Positions 34,276 through 46,205 of a stretch of DNA of 64,000 nt are shown one piece after another. The stretch spans positions 12,317,024 through 12,381,023 of the forward strand of contig NW_004955447.1 in NCBI RefSeq assembly GCF_000276665.1, in the 5' to 3' direction. Origin of the DNA: Chinchilla lanigera (taxonomy: Eukaryota > Chordata > Mammalia > Rodentia > Chinchillidae). Below the pieces are notes generated by a model that saw only the letters and a list, made by a program, of their open reading frames with translations, was not told the DNA's origin and ran no database searches. Within the stretch, counting starts at the first letter, position 1; each line of letters opens with the position of its first letter. The translations under genes were made by a program, and so were the position numbers.

Positions 34276-35109
34276 CAACTAAATAAAAAGATATTTGGGA
34301 AAAACCAGTAGAAATAAGAAGATATGCTAATAGTTAGACAGTATTAATTAATTTTTGCATTGTCTTTTTGGTGAGAAACGGTATTCTAATTAGTTTATAA
34401 TAGAAAAATGCTTTTATATTTTGGAATTCACACTGAAGTATTTTGGGATCATCAACATAAAGGTGCTATAAAATATTAGCAAACATGGATAAAGTAGATA
34501 TAAAATACTGCGATCAATGTTCTCTCTTAGTGATGGGAACTCAAGGTCCATGTTTTTCTCTTGAGAGCTTGTTTGGAGGTTCTAGCAGGGGAGCGCAGCT
34601 GTATACCCTTTACCGAGAAACAGTCCTCCTCTGTCAGGGGTGGTCGCCCTCTTCCACCGAGCGCGCAGCTTTGGGAGGGACACACATGGAGCGTCGAGGC
34701 AGGAAGGGGACAGCCGGCCAGATCAGCCGAATCAACCCTGCTGATCGGTGGGGTGACAGATGTCTCAGCCACTTGCCCTCACATCCTCGTTCTTTTTTCT
34801 TTTTCTATTTCTATACACGGTGGCGTCTCACTTTTGGAACTTAATTCTTTTCACAGGGAGGACAGACATGGTCACGTTAGTCACCTGATGTGGAGTTCTT
34901 GAACAGAAACAAAATTTGGGGGAACAGTTCTGTTAGGGAAATGAATTGTTTGAAAAAAAAAAAAGAAAAAAAAAAGTGTTCACGAGCCAAAGTATTACTG
35001 TGCTTGAAAATTTTAGCAATAAAAGGTAATATAAAGATAGAATCATTTTGAAGATAAACAGAAAAATGTGTCTAATTTAAGTAATTTTCCTGCAACTGTT
35101 CACCATCCA
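34276..35109. other. Non-coding; CpG-rich patch at 34590-34790, unrecognised
   Basis: Most of this is AT-rich with no features. From about 34590 to 34790 the composition shifts sharply: CpG pairs are frequent (gagcgcagctg, ccaccgagcgcgcagc, gagcgtcgagg, cagccggcc). Long frames are open on both strands (34485-34844, 34561-34902, and minus 34527-34772), but this follows from composition and none resembles a protein. A-runs lie at 34953-34975. It could be a decayed LTR or promoter-like remnant; I cannot identify it. Confidence 0.5.
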
Positions 35110-35400
35110 CCTACCGTATGATAGGCTGGAGACAGTGTAGGAGCTGCTCCTGCTCCGGGCACCGCTGTCATGGAGCGAATAGTGTGAGGAGACGGTCGGC
35201 ACTAAGTTATAGTAAGAGATGGGAATAAAATGCGAAGTGATGTAAGTGTACAGCATGTGGGCCTAACCGGGTCAGAGAGAAAAATGAGAAATTCCAGGAA
35301 ACATATTTTATGAAAAGGATGTCAAGGGCAGATAAAGAAGACGTTCTGGTTAGTGGATGACCTTAGAACTTCTAGTAAGGCCCCTGACTTTAAAAAATTC
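35110..35400 (+). mobile_element. Ancient L2/MIR-type repeat fragment
   Basis: The flow of phrases gataggctggagacagtgta, ctgtcatggagcgaatagtg and ggagac, then gatgtaagtgtacagcatgt and ggtcagagag, follows a common ancient mammalian repeat of the L2 type. Divergence is high and the subfamily is not resolvable by eye. Confidence 0.4.
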
Positions 35401-36204
35401 ATAATTCATTAAAGAATGGGCAAAAGCATAACGTGGTAGGAAAGCAAAAAGTGTATGAGGGAGGGATTTAAAATAAGAAAGGAGTGGTAGACAGCTGCTG
35501 AAGTTCTTCTAAGTTAGCACAAGTGGCTTTGAGAGGATAATGGGAAATTGTTGTATAAGATTAAGATAACTAAACAAGTAACTGTTTTGGAAACCTTGTT
35601 CTTGCTGAAATGAAAATACGCTATGACTGTGAGATATGACTTTGAAACAGTAGGGATACATCTTGTACAGCAGGGTAAGACATGAGGGTGGCTCATGAAG
35701 TAGAAAAGGAAGCTAGTACCAGGGTACATGACTCTGGGAGCTCAAACCTGAAATGCGTTCTTCAAGATCCTCAAGCTCCCTTGTCAGAATGGCAGTGTGA
35801 TTTGTCAGCACGTCCTGTGCTCCGATCGTGACCCAGCTGGGCGCTGAGATCTGTTTCTTCTGTTCAGAACTCCTCTCCTTCTTTATCCTCTCTGTGCATG
35901 GGGTGGTCCAGATTTCGTGCGCTATCTGCAACTTGTCCTGTGAGGCTGAGCCAGGATCCCACAAGCAGGCCTTTGTTCAGAAAGCCATCCTTGTGGATAT
36001 GATACAACCACTACCACACTGCGGTACTTGCTTTCATAATCCTAGCGATTCAGGCAGACAGTGAGGCCAATACACTGATTTGGGATAACACCTCCGTTGG
36101 ACAGAAAACATGTTCTGGGGTCCAGCACAGCCGGGTGCTGAATTTCAGGTTTTTGAGAGTATATGATCTGAGTTTCTACTTCAATGTGGATTTAGGTCTA
36201 TGAC
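35401..36204. other. Non-coding stretch, no gene recognised
   Basis: The portion at 35713-36064 is richer in G and C and is open on the minus strand for 83 codons and on the plus strand for 78. The minus frame has a polar, glutamate-rich end (ELEDLEERI) that could suggest a coiled coil. I recognise no gene, and the flanks show no splice sites, polyadenylation tail or duplications that would identify a retrocopy. Confidence 0.45.
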
Positions 36205-36420
36205 AAAGTGTCTCAACCTCAGCACTACTGATATTCCATGGGGTACAAGTTTATGTTTTGGGTCTGTGCAGTGTAGGAGCTTATTAGCATCCCTGATATC
36301 TACTCATTCATACCTGTAGCAAAGTTCCCGCCTTGCCCTTTGTGGTCTCATTGTGACAAATGACAGTGTGTTTGGACATTATACATCTTCTGGGTGACAA
36401 GGCAGGCTATTGGATTGGGA
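36205..36420 (+). mobile_element. MER5A-like hAT-Charlie DNA transposon
   Basis: tctcaacctcagcactactg, gtgcagtgtaggagcttatt and agcatccctgatatctac appear in order, followed by tgtgacaaatgacagtgt and ttggacatt. This succession is typical of the short non-autonomous MER5 element common to placental mammals. No transposase is expected, and the ends are blurred. Confidence 0.75.
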
Positions 36421-37269
36421 CTATAACCCACAGCCTCTTGCTTGAGGGAGACAAACTTGCTTCACTCTTTTCCTTCTATCAGGGCACTCAGAATTTTGCT
36501 CTACCTCGTTTGTCCATCTTTGGATATATCTTTACCCAGGACATTCACCACTACTACTATGTTATAATAATAGACCTCACTAGTCACTGGGGTGACACTG
36601 TTGCATCAGATTCAGAGGAAAAATTCTTTGTGTAAATGGATAAGTACTTCTGTTCTTCCCTCTAGATGGCTCTGTGTGAAGGAAAGAGGTAACATTAATA
36701 TTTAAAGACATCACACTCTCTGAAGCAATCAAGACAAGACAGAATTGAAATATGTGTTGTTCTATATTTACCTTTCAAATGTTTAATGGTGAATTAGTAT
36801 ATCCAGAAAATAAATAACACATTTCCCCACTCCAGACAAGGCTTTCATTTGTAGTCATCTTGAGTACAGTAACAACTCTTGAGAAAACCACTGGACACCA
36901 AAGATTTGGGCATCAAAGACAAACCAGATCATGGGGTTTTGTAGGTAATACTGTGGGCCACGCAAAATATTAGATGTGAGCGAATGTCAGTACGACCTAA
37001 GGAATATTGAAAGCATTGCAATGCTAACATGTTATGTCAAAATTGGGCATAAAACAGGAGCTAGAATGGTACATTTGTGATGAAGCAATAAGACGATCGC
37101 TGGATTTAAGCAAAAAGATATGAACTGCATTATGAGTAATTTTAACATGTTCTGAGAAAATCGACAAACATGCAGGCACATTTCATCTACCCAGTGTTTC
37201 AGTTCTTATCCACAAGTCACTCTACTTGGTACGTGCTGAGGATTAATGACTTTTTAAAATTATCCGTTT
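36421..37269. other. Non-coding stretch, no gene recognised
   Basis: No protein-like frame, RNA gene or classifiable repeat was seen. Confidence 0.5.
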
Positions 37270-37376
37270 GAATTTTTAAGATGAGGTCTTGCTAAGTCAC
37301 CTAGTTGTGCAGGCTGGGCTCAGATTTGTAAACCTGCTCTAACCTTCCAGAGTGCTGGGCCTAGAGGTATCAACTG
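37270..37376 (-). mobile_element. Degraded B1 SINE
   Basis: The reversed B1 layout is recognisable: gatgaggtcttgctaag, gttgtgcaggctgggctcag, ccagagtgctgggcctagag. It lacks the 29-bp internal duplication and is highly diverged, so it is an old proto-B1-type copy. Confidence 0.6.
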
Positions 37377-38339
37377 CTGTCTTTTAAGTATTGTCTAATC
37401 AGCCATTTTGTTGGACTATAAATGTGTTTTCTGAATTTTCAAAAAAATTATGCCACTGGAGCAGTAATTTGTCTTTAATGTTCTTAGTATTCATCGAAAT
37501 TACTGTCCACTTTCAGAAAAAACAGCAAAAGTCAGATTTAATTTTGTTTTTATCTTTTTCACTTACATTTAAACCACTATAACTCCAGCTAATTTTGTGC
37601 ATGAAGGGATGGTGGTATACATAGTCCAAAATACCCCAAATCATAAAGCTTGCATGAGTTTTCAAATTGCACTAAATCAATGTAGAGCACTCCAGACAGC
37701 CAAACAATAAAAATGAAAGTGCTGTGCAGCAATGCCTTGATTGACAGTTGAAAAATGTTGTAGTCAATACTTATCCTCCGGAGAGGATATGAAGTAGCCA
37801 CAAATTCAATAACATCCCTCCGTACATAACTGGACTATTGCCTCAATTTGTTCTCACACCTTTCCGAGTTGATCTTAGTTGATATGATTATGGGCTGGAT
37901 TCCACCTCGTAATAGAGAGCAATGTCATGTTTAACACTAATTCCCCTTTAGTCATTGTCTACGGAATTTCTCAACATGGATGCAAGTAGATGTTTTGGCA
38001 TAATTCCTAATGTCATAATCAGTTTTTAATTAGTGAGTACATCAACGGTGTCCTCCATCACTACCCCGTGTTCCTACTATTAATACCGTTCTGTGCACCT
38101 GAGGAGAGGAGAGAAATTAGAAGTCAAAACCTTTTCCCTTATTATCAGTCGGGGATGGAGACAGCATTTGGGAATCTTTTTTTCTTCTCTGCGTGATTTT
38201 TGGCTGGTAACGGTGGGCTCTGGAGGGGGATTTTCATTGCTCTTGAGCACTCAGCCACCACCGTATGTCTCCTTCTATTTTTTCATGAAAAAAAAAAAAG
38301 CACCTAAATAAGTGCTTATTTTATGCCACTTTTATTTTA
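37377..38339. other. Non-coding stretch, no gene recognised
   Basis: Nothing classifiable. A short A-run occurs at about 38288-38299. Confidence 0.5.
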
Positions 38340-38344
38340 AGAAT

Positions 38345-39196
38345 TGTAGTGGACTGACAACTGGTGCTCAACTTATAAGCCCCAGCTGAACTGAGTAAGT
38401 GTGGTGCTGGGTGTGGGAGGTCCATCTGAGGATTGTTGCCAGGAGTACAACAGGCAGAACTGGAGAAGTTGTTAGGCTGTTGGGAGTGGAGACAGGCTGT
38501 TAGGAGCTGTTGGTTCTGTTGGAGGAGCTCATCATACTGGCTTTCCTGATGAACTTGGCTGTCTTCATCCTGCAAGGAGCTCTGGACCTTGTTGGCACTG
38601 AGAATAGGTTCAGTTCACTTTGGGGGAGCTCTGGTCCTCGCCTTGAACATCACATCCTGGCTCCGGAGGAGAAGATGGTGCACTTCCTGTCTCCGGGAGA
38701 AGCTTGCTGTGTTGGTTTTCCTCATGGGAACTCCGCNNNNNNNNNNNNNNNNNNNNNNNNNNNNNNNNNNNNNNNNNNNNNNNNNNNNNNNNNNNNNNNN
38801 NNNNNNNNNNNNNNNNNNNNNNNNNNNNNNNNNNNNNNNNNNNNNNNNNNNNNNNNNNNNNNNNNNNNNNNNNNNNNNNNNNNNNNNNNNNNNNNNNNNN
38901 NNNNNNNNNNNNNNNNNNNNNNNNNNNNNNNNNNNNNNNNNNNNNNNNNNNNNNNNNNNNNNNNNNNNNNNNNNNNNNNNNNNNNNNNNNNNNNNNNNNN
39001 NNNNNNNNNNNNNNNNNNNNNNNNNNNNNNNNNNNNNNNNNGGCCCTTGGCTAGTTTCCTTGGTCTTAGTGTGTGGACAGATTTCCTGTACTCTCTTGTA
39101 TATCATTCTTTGTGTGACTATTATAAATAATCTTATAAAATATGTGTCCTGTGTTATATTGCTCCCCCTTGCAAAAATAAGCCCCAAACCATAACA
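38345..39196. mobile_element. LTR-type element with 5-bp duplication and an internal gap
   Basis: The segment starts TGTAGTGG and ends CCATAACA, so it has the TG...CA termini of a retroviral LTR. It is flanked by agaat on both sides (38340-38344 and 39197-39201). A 5-bp duplication fits the ERVL/MaLR class. The right part has AT-rich U5-like sequence with an aataag motif. The left part contains repeated ctgttaggagctgttgg-type units. A 305-base run of N sits inside, so whether this is a solo LTR or the edges of a collapsed provirus cannot be decided. I could not name the family. Confidence 0.6.
38737..39041. other. Assembly gap (run of N)
   Basis: There are 305 consecutive undetermined bases. 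Open frames that appear to cross it are artefacts of N codons. The true missing length is unknown. Confidence 0.99.
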
Positions 39197-39201
39197 AGAA
39201 T

Positions 39202-42200
39202 ACAGTATGGAAACCTTCGTTTCTTGTAATTTTACCTATATCCTATAAGGTGGGATATTAATTCATACATCAAGCAGTCTGTAAATGCTGAATCTGTGGG
39301 TCCTTATCAAGATTGTGGAACACACCGAAGATGACATAGCCAGAGAGAGTCTGCCCTCCCCAGTGCGCAGGCGGGCCATTCTGGTCCTAAATAACCAGGC
39401 TTGCGGTTATCCCCAGATTTCTATTGTGAGTACTGCTTTGTGTCAGGTCGAGAATTAAAGAACAAAAACATTATTTGAGAGGATTTTATACTTTTCTTTG
39501 CCTGGAGCCATAATTAATGTCAGTATCTTAAATTCTCAAAGGGCAACACAGCACACCCTGGAATAGAATTTTTTATTTATGTAGTTTATTTAGATAGTAT
39601 AATTTATGAATGACTAATGGGTAGATAAAATTTAACAGTGGAAGGGAAGAAGAAAGAAAAGGAGCGAAGGGATACATAGCTTTGCACACTTGCATGCCTC
39701 TCTTCCAAAATTTATAATCAGTGATGGCATTAGAAAACATTGCATTGCATCTGAACATTTTAAGGTATTACAAAGAGGAAAAATTCTATATAGTTAATTT
39801 ACAACTTGAGTTTTAACTCATTAGAAATGCAATAATTTTTTCCAAGTGCTCTATCATCATTTGACAAAATGTTCTTACATAAAAGAGATTATTTCCTAAG
39901 GCTTATTTCTTCATCTACAGCTACTTTAGAAATTTATTTAAACTTTGTAATTTGAACTTACGTTTTTAAAATATGCTGACTATTGCAATATTGGAGTAAA
40001 ACAGACACACTATTATATTTAAAATTACTTCCTGAACAGATGTAAGATAAAACACATTTTGGAACACTGACAGGGGGTCGACATCTAGAAAAATATGTGC
40101 ATGAAATCAGAGTTTGTTGTAATATTTGTCAAAATTTCTATATACCATAGCCCCTCAATAAATAAAAATAAATCATTTAAAATAGATGTTGATTCAAGGA
40201 AGCATGAAACTGCACTTAATAAAGGTCAGAACAAAACTGCAACACACAGCAGCAGACACGACAGGGAGACATGGACAGACCGATGGGAAGGAAATGAAAC
40301 ATAAATGGAATACCATGGAGCAGGAAAATGGAAAGTTGAAGCATATGCAATACTTAAAAATAGGAAAGTCTGTAGTAAAGTAAGGACAAATTCTGAAAAA
40401 GAGGGTTTTAAATGGAAAGTGTAGTGCTTTTTACCAGACGGAGAATAGATAAATCCATCAAAGAGCATAAATGATTAATGAAGCTGTTCAAACAGAATTG
40501 AAGACGGATTAAAGCATTGGTGTTGATCATCATATTCAGGACTGTCAAGGCTTCCGGGGTTTGTGCCACAGGAGCTCAGCTGAGGCAGTTTATCAGGGAG
40601 GACTTAGACTGCCGAAGACAGTGCCTAAGAGGACGCTAGTAAGAGTTGAAGGGAGCCGTGTTACGCCTATGATTAGGTAAATGTATATTTTCAGCTAAGG
40701 TAGGTGTGATGCAAAAATCTCTTACTTTTTTATTATGTTTTTATTTTCTTTATGTTTGGTTACTAAAAATTACATAAAGACATATTAAATGGTGCCCATA
40801 CTATCTTATATTGAGTGTGGTTTTCTTCCTTCTTATCCAAAATACTTCATAATAATAAAGAAAAAATTCTCAAGGATTTTTTCCTCAAATCCTATCTTAG
40901 GAGCAAATCAGTGTTTGTCAGGTAATGCCTCACTCTGCACGTTCCCTGGCCTTTGAAGCCCTCATTTGCGCATAAACCACTGGATATTTGGGGTTTTTGA
41001 CTGTGACTATTACTAATTCATGTACTCTGAATCCCTTAGGAACTCTGTGTTCAGGAAGAGAAAAAAATAAAAACCCCTTTTATGTTTAATAAGTACAAAT
41101 TTCATCAGAGCTATTTCCAACAAGAAAATGTTAAAATGACATTTCTTTAAAGTTCTAAATAGATGTAATTTTTTATTAAATATTTTCCCCTGGAATACAG
41201 CAATAATTTCATACAATATAGAATGATATAATGAAATATAACTAAGTTTAATTCAATTTTATGTAAACTTGAAGGAGTATATTATTGACATACCTCTTGG
41301 CTTTCATTTTCCCTCCTGTAAAATGGAAGACATTAAGTTTCAAACAACATGGCAAAAGATATGTTATGTCAGATGGAGTAAATATATTTTTAAATAGGAA
41401 CTAAGTTCAGAACTACCCACAATTATTCACTTAACCTCTAGTTTTTCTGCAACTTTCCCAAAAAGAGCCATGTGCATATTGCATGATCATTTTATATTGT
41501 ATAATAACTATAAAGTATGTGAAGTTATAGTTTAAAGTAGCGACTTCTCACAGCAGAGAGGCGGCACTCTTAGGGGCAATGATGTCTGACGGTGTTGAGA
41601 AGTATAACAATATATTTCTTCATGCTGTTTCAGATCAACTGTTGAAAGTAATTTTTTTTTACAAAATTAGGTTGGATAAATTCAGCTTGCTAAGCAAATA
41701 TTGGATTATGTATAAATTCTTTAATAATAATTTCATGAAACACTTGAATTAGTACAGAATTATGTATCACTAGTTGTATTGTGAATTTTCACTTTTTTAT
41801 TTTCTCAAAAGTCATGGACTAAGGATGAGTCTTATTGTGTATCCAGACCCATTTTGGGGGCATTTCAAAGTATTGTTTTAATAAAGTAAAACTGCTTAGA
41901 TAAGGTAAAAAAATTGAATGATTTAAGCACATTTCATGTGACTTAATGTATATACAAATGGTATCTCTCTGAAAACAAAATTAGAAAACCTAGTTAATGA
42001 ATTTATGTCCCAGGAGAAAACTGGACAAGAAAATGGAAAATTTTCCAAGCAGCCAAGCACAGTCATTCATGCGTTTGTCTCTGGACTGATGTAGTTTTTC
42101 GTCTTGCATTCCACATTTGTACACAGACACTTGGAATGTGGGTTGGCGCACAGAACAATATGTCTGCTACAACAGAAACAAATAACACTTAAATCTCTTT

Positions 42201-42539
42201 CAGTTCAGTAAAAAATACTTCACAGAACTTTTATACTGGGTTATCAGAAGAGAGGTACCTGAGGGTTGTTTGTGTTCTAAATACTGAGGAGAACGACTGG
42301 AACGGACCCTGCGGGGGTCAGGTGTCTTTTCCGGGTCAGTGTAGGGTTGAGAGGGGCCCGGGTCACAGACAGCATACACGGACACATGTAGTTCTCTGAG
42401 AATGATTTTTGCTGAGAACTAGTTTTTCAAAAGACATTCAGTATTCGAAAGTTATGAGATCATCTTTCTGTTCCATCAGTATTAGTGAGGCAGGTGAAAC
42501 TAGAAATTATTTGAGGACAGTTAGAACATCAGTAGGTCT
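39202..42539. other. Non-coding stretch; small MIR scrap near 41.3 kb
   Basis: No gene was seen. At 41285-41345 the phrase gctttcattttccctcctgt followed by aaaatggaaga fits a reversed MIR core (weak). The 42290-42370 patch is richer in G and C (tgcgggggtcagg, gaggggcccgggtc) without a recognisable feature. Confidence 0.5.
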
Positions 42540-42775
42540 ATCAGTCCACTTACCTCTCTCTCCTCCCCCTCTCCTCTCTCTCCTACTCCTTTTATTTGGA
42601 GGGGGGGACCGGGAATCGAACTCCCTACCCTGCGTTTGCCAGGCAGGCACTTGTACCGCTGAGTTACATTCTCGGCCCTCCTACTCCTGTCTCTACTCTT
42701 TCTCCTTCCCCTTTTCCTTTCCTGCTCCCTCCTCTCCCCTCCGCCCTCACCTCTCTGTCTTTCTCTCATTTTAGA
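42540..42775. repeat. C/T-rich low-complexity tract
   Basis: A polypyrimidine region (ctctctctcctccccctctc at the left, ctccttccccttttcctttc at the right) is split by an ID SINE. The frames over it, rich in Arg/Glu/Gly or Ser/Pro/Leu, are repeat-derived. Confidence 0.85.
42591..42677 (-). mobile_element. ID SINE with 11-bp duplication
   Basis: The reversed ID body runs from gggaccgggaatcgaactcc (B box) through tgccaggcaggcacttgtac to cgctgagttacattctcgg (A box). ctcctactcct flanks it exactly at 42580-42590 and 42678-42688. It inserted into the C/T tract. Confidence 0.88.
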
Positions 42776-43185
42776 AATTAAATAAATCTCTCAGGTACAT
42801 CGCATCCTTGATATTGAAGGCAAAGCATAATCATTAATTTAACAAAAAAATCTGAACTTCTGAAATCTCTGACATCAGTTGCATGTACTTTGCTCAGTGT
42901 GTAGTTACACCAACATTTAACATATGCTTTCATAGACAATACTGCGTGCATTTACATGTTTGTGGAGTTGTTTCTCTTTTACGATTCCTTTGCAATTAAA
43001 CTTAAAATCTTTACAATTTTGTTTTGGTCATGGTCTTCAAAATGTTTCTTTTTAAACAACTGAACTTTTTTCCTCTCTGTTTTCCTTTCCTCTCTCTTTT
43101 TCTTTCTCAGCCCAGATTGTCTCCTGTGTATCTACTGTCTGCAACCTGATTGTTTTCAGTGGTTTTCTTGTTCATTTGTTCCTTT
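42776..43185. other. Non-coding stretch, no gene recognised
   Basis: AT-rich with a short pyrimidine run at 43065-43110; nothing else could be identified. Confidence 0.5.
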
Positions 43186-43327
43186 TTGTGTTTTGTTTCG
43201 GTGGCAGGGTCTTGCTTTGTGCTTCAGGCTGACGTGGACTCACTATGTAGCCCAGGCTGGCCGCGAACTCACGGCGATGCTCCTGCCTGTGTGCCCAAGG
43301 GCTGGGATGACAGGTGTGCGCCTGGCC
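43186..43327 (-). mobile_element. B1 SINE (with internal 29-bp duplication)
   Basis: The reversed B1 layout is gcagggtcttgctttgtgc, ggctgacgtggactcactat, gtagcccaggctggccgcga, gggctgggatgacaggtgtg. Two versions of the 'caggctg' unit show the B1-specific internal duplication. CpG-bearing positions are partly retained, which suggests moderate age. Confidence 0.88.
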
Positions 43328-43569
43328 ATGTTCAGTGTTTGGTATTACAGAGACTTGAGAATCTGACCTAGAAGTCACTTGCAGTTTGTTGGAAGGGATT
43401 TTTCTAGCATCACAGGTCTTTCTTGTGTGTCTCAGTGGCTGCTGTATTGCAAGGGAATGTCCATAATTTAACTCACTTTTTATCTTTTACATTGTTGTGA
43501 CTTAATGTCTACCCCAGAGTCTGCCACACCGTAGATCTCTCAAAACATCAGTTGATACAGGGTTTCAAG

Positions 43570-43700
43570 CCTAATGATAGGGATTAACAGCGGTTGTTAT
43601 AGTACACATTGTTATCTTCAACGAAGCTGCTCAGGTTACCAGATGTAAGAATGGAAGATTGATCAAACCATTAAAGGGAATAAAAAAATAATAATTTAAA
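43570..43700 (-). mobile_element. L1 3'-UTR fragment (second 3'-UTR family)
   Basis: taatgatagggattaacagc, then acattgttatcttcaacgaa and ggttaccagatgtaagaatg, match the sequence at 48000-48110 in the L1 at 47.9 kb and, reversed, the copy at 63.5 kb. This 3' UTR differs from that of the L1 at 11.4 kb. Confidence 0.65.
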
Positions 43701-44621
43701 AGAGCATTACAGACAATACATAGTGTCACCAGGCAGGATTGCAGGAAAGCCTGTATCATTTTTAATGTCCTAACTTTGTGTTGTTTGAATTTTGCCATTG
43801 TTCTTTTTATTATACTATTTCCTTTAAAATAAACAAAATTTTAAAAAGTCAGTTGAATACATGAATGAATGAATTTGGAAGGAGTACTTTGATTTCAACT
43901 GATTACAAAAAAATTCAGGAAAATAGCAGTGTGTGACATCTAATATTGTAATTCTTGTTTATTTACACAATGTTAAGGAACAGTCCTGATGATAAAAAAC
44001 AAAATTATGGGAAATTGAGCTCTTTTTATGTATCAGACACAATGTACGGCACCAAAAATGTTTATGGACTCTCATTTCTTTATTACACCATTATTTTAAA
44101 ACATGTGTGGATAATTTTTTATCTTCTCTCTTATTTTGTACCAGAGTTAAAGGCATAAAGTGGTATGATCTGAGGAAGGGTGAATAAAAATGATCATGAT
44201 GCAGTATGTATATTTACTAATTCTCTAAGATAACTATAATTATATACACTAATAAAAGTAATGAATTAAAATGAATATATTGAAATAGTAGCCCCTACCC
44301 TGTACTCACTTACCTTTACCAATGAGTAGGACTTCATCACAGTGGGAGGTTCATTGTGCTTCTTGTCTTAAAATGAATTCTCAGGAAACTTATTCTCTTG
44401 GGAGAAAAAAAATGCCTGTATCAGATCACTCCAGCTGTGTTCTGGATGTTGAGCTATGTCTGACCTCTAGCAACATAAACAGGTTGAATATCACTATTCA
44501 ATTTATTTGTGTACATATTTTTTGGTTTGGTCTTTCCTATTATGTTGCCAGAGTCCCAAACGCATAACATTTGGTCCATCATTCTAGTGTACCCGCTGAA
44601 CATAACAGGGCACAAGGATCA
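43701..44621. other. Non-coding stretch, no gene recognised
   Basis: AT-rich, with short open frames of 67 and 81 codons that have no motifs. Confidence 0.5.
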
Positions 44622-44715
44622 CAGAACTATATGGACCCAGAATATATAGACACAGAAATATATAGGCACAGGTATGTATAGACACAGAAATGTATATATA
44701 CAGAATATATAGGCA
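44622..44715. repeat. Minisatellite, 15-16 bp unit, about six copies
   Basis: Degenerate units begin at about 44622, 44638, 44653, 44669, 44685 and 44701. The typical form is cagaaatatataggca, with variation between units. The array is short and diverged, so probably old. Confidence 0.85.
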
Positions 44716-45957
44716 TTCTAGAATATCAGTAAAACTTTGATCTTTGAGTTATCAATGATATCTCATCCAGGCTGAAATAAGATTTGTAAATATATAAAGG
44801 TCCTCTCATGAGATGGAAGATAAAATGGAAAGGGAAGGAGTGTAAAGAAAGAACAAAAATAGAGTTTACAGAGAAAGAATTCCCAAGCATTTAACCTGCT
44901 AAAGTCTTATAAGCAAGGGCTAGGTAGCATTCTTCCAGAAGTGTACACACTAAAAACTATATATTATACTCTGCACATTGCTTGGCATTCAATAAATTTT
45001 CACTGAGCAACTAGGAAAGGGCAATAGATTTATGCAATCTTATATTTAAGAAATCTTTCTAGGAAATTCGTTTATGTTTAAGATCATCGGCATATTTATG
45101 GAAGAACTAGGAGCTTCCAGAAATGAACCAATTTATCCAAATGGATCTGAGGTAAGATACAAAGTTTAAAAACCAGAGGCAAGGAAACTGAGATTTTAAA
45201 ATTACACTTAACGGCAACTTCAAGATTCAAAAGTTACTCAAGCCTTTTCCCTTCCAGGAAACTTACACAAAAAATATTCCTGAAGGTCTTACACAAAATA
45301 AGGCCATAAGTCTGGGCTCTGGACCTGTTCTTTTCACCCTAAACTCCTCCACCAGCAAGGAATCAGCAATATTGGTGGGCAGAAGATCTCAACTTTAAAC
45401 ACACGTAGGTGCTGACACTATGACCCGGCAGACAGTAGGAACACGTGTCCAAATCACCCATCATGAAGTCATCCCTTTAAATATACCCAGCTCTGGCTCA
45501 TAAGATGTCTCATTTTTCTGAGCACTCCACATTGTACTTGAGCAGATGCTAACACTGTAATAAGGCCTTCTCTGTGTTTTACTGATGCATCCTGAAAATT
45601 CTTTTTCCATGACAGGTGTATACAATGCTGCAAACATTTACAGGAGAGAGATTGCTTCTTTTCAGCTTTGGGAAACTTCAGACCCAGCCAGGTGAAAGAT
45701 CTAGGAAATATACAGTTGTAACTTTCCTTCAAAATGTATTCCAGGAAAAATAGTTTTAAAAGGTTTATATAATATAGAAACCATTAGGTCAGATATTTAT
45801 AAAAATCCTCCTAATTTGGTGAGGCACAAAATGGAATATAAGTTTTCAGTTCTTAAGGCTAGGGTTATACATATTTAAGTACATTAGAGAAATAAAAAAA
45901 TAAGTTAATGACTGGTAAAATCAATCATTTAAAAGCAGAATTAATTTTTTAAAAAAA
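44716..45957. other. Non-coding stretch; L2-like scrap near 44.97 kb
   Basis: ctctgcacattgcttggcat followed by tcaataaattttcactgagc (about 44968-45010) resembles the reversed end of L2/MIR3-type repeats (tentative). There are no genes. An 87-codon minus frame at 45469-45732 has no recognised motif. Confidence 0.45.
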
Positions 45958-45975
45958 GAACAGCCTACTTTTAAA

Positions 45976-46134
45976 GCTGGGCTTGGTGGCGCACACCTGT
46001 AACTCCAGCACCCGGGAGGCTGAGGCAGGAGGATGGTTGTGAGTTCAAGGCCAGCCTAGGTTACAAAGTGAGCTCAAGGCCAACCTGAACTGCATAGTGA
46101 GACCCTGTCTCAAAAAAGACCAAAAAAAAAAAAT
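45976..46134 (+). mobile_element. B1 SINE with perfect 17-bp duplication
   Basis: A near-complete B1 runs from gctgggcttggtggcgcaca to gaccctgtctcaaaaaagac. It includes the 29-bp internal duplication (caaggccagcctaggttac, then caaggccaacctgaactgca) and an A tail. gaacagcctacttttaa is exactly duplicated at 45958-45974 and 46135-46151. It is the best-preserved B1 in the window. Confidence 0.95.
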
Positions 46135-46205
46135 GAACAGCCTACTTTTAATATGAATATACATATCCTTAGATATCTATGGAAAGAAAGCACAGTAAAA
46201 TCTTT

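Noticed and set aside
34527..34902. Overlapping long frames in the CpG-rich patch considered as a first exon
   Set aside because: Frames are open on both strands because of composition; no donor site tied to a plausible protein start was evident.
38510..39194. Frames of about 190-206 codons across the gap
   Set aside because: Most of their length is N translated as X; they are artefacts.
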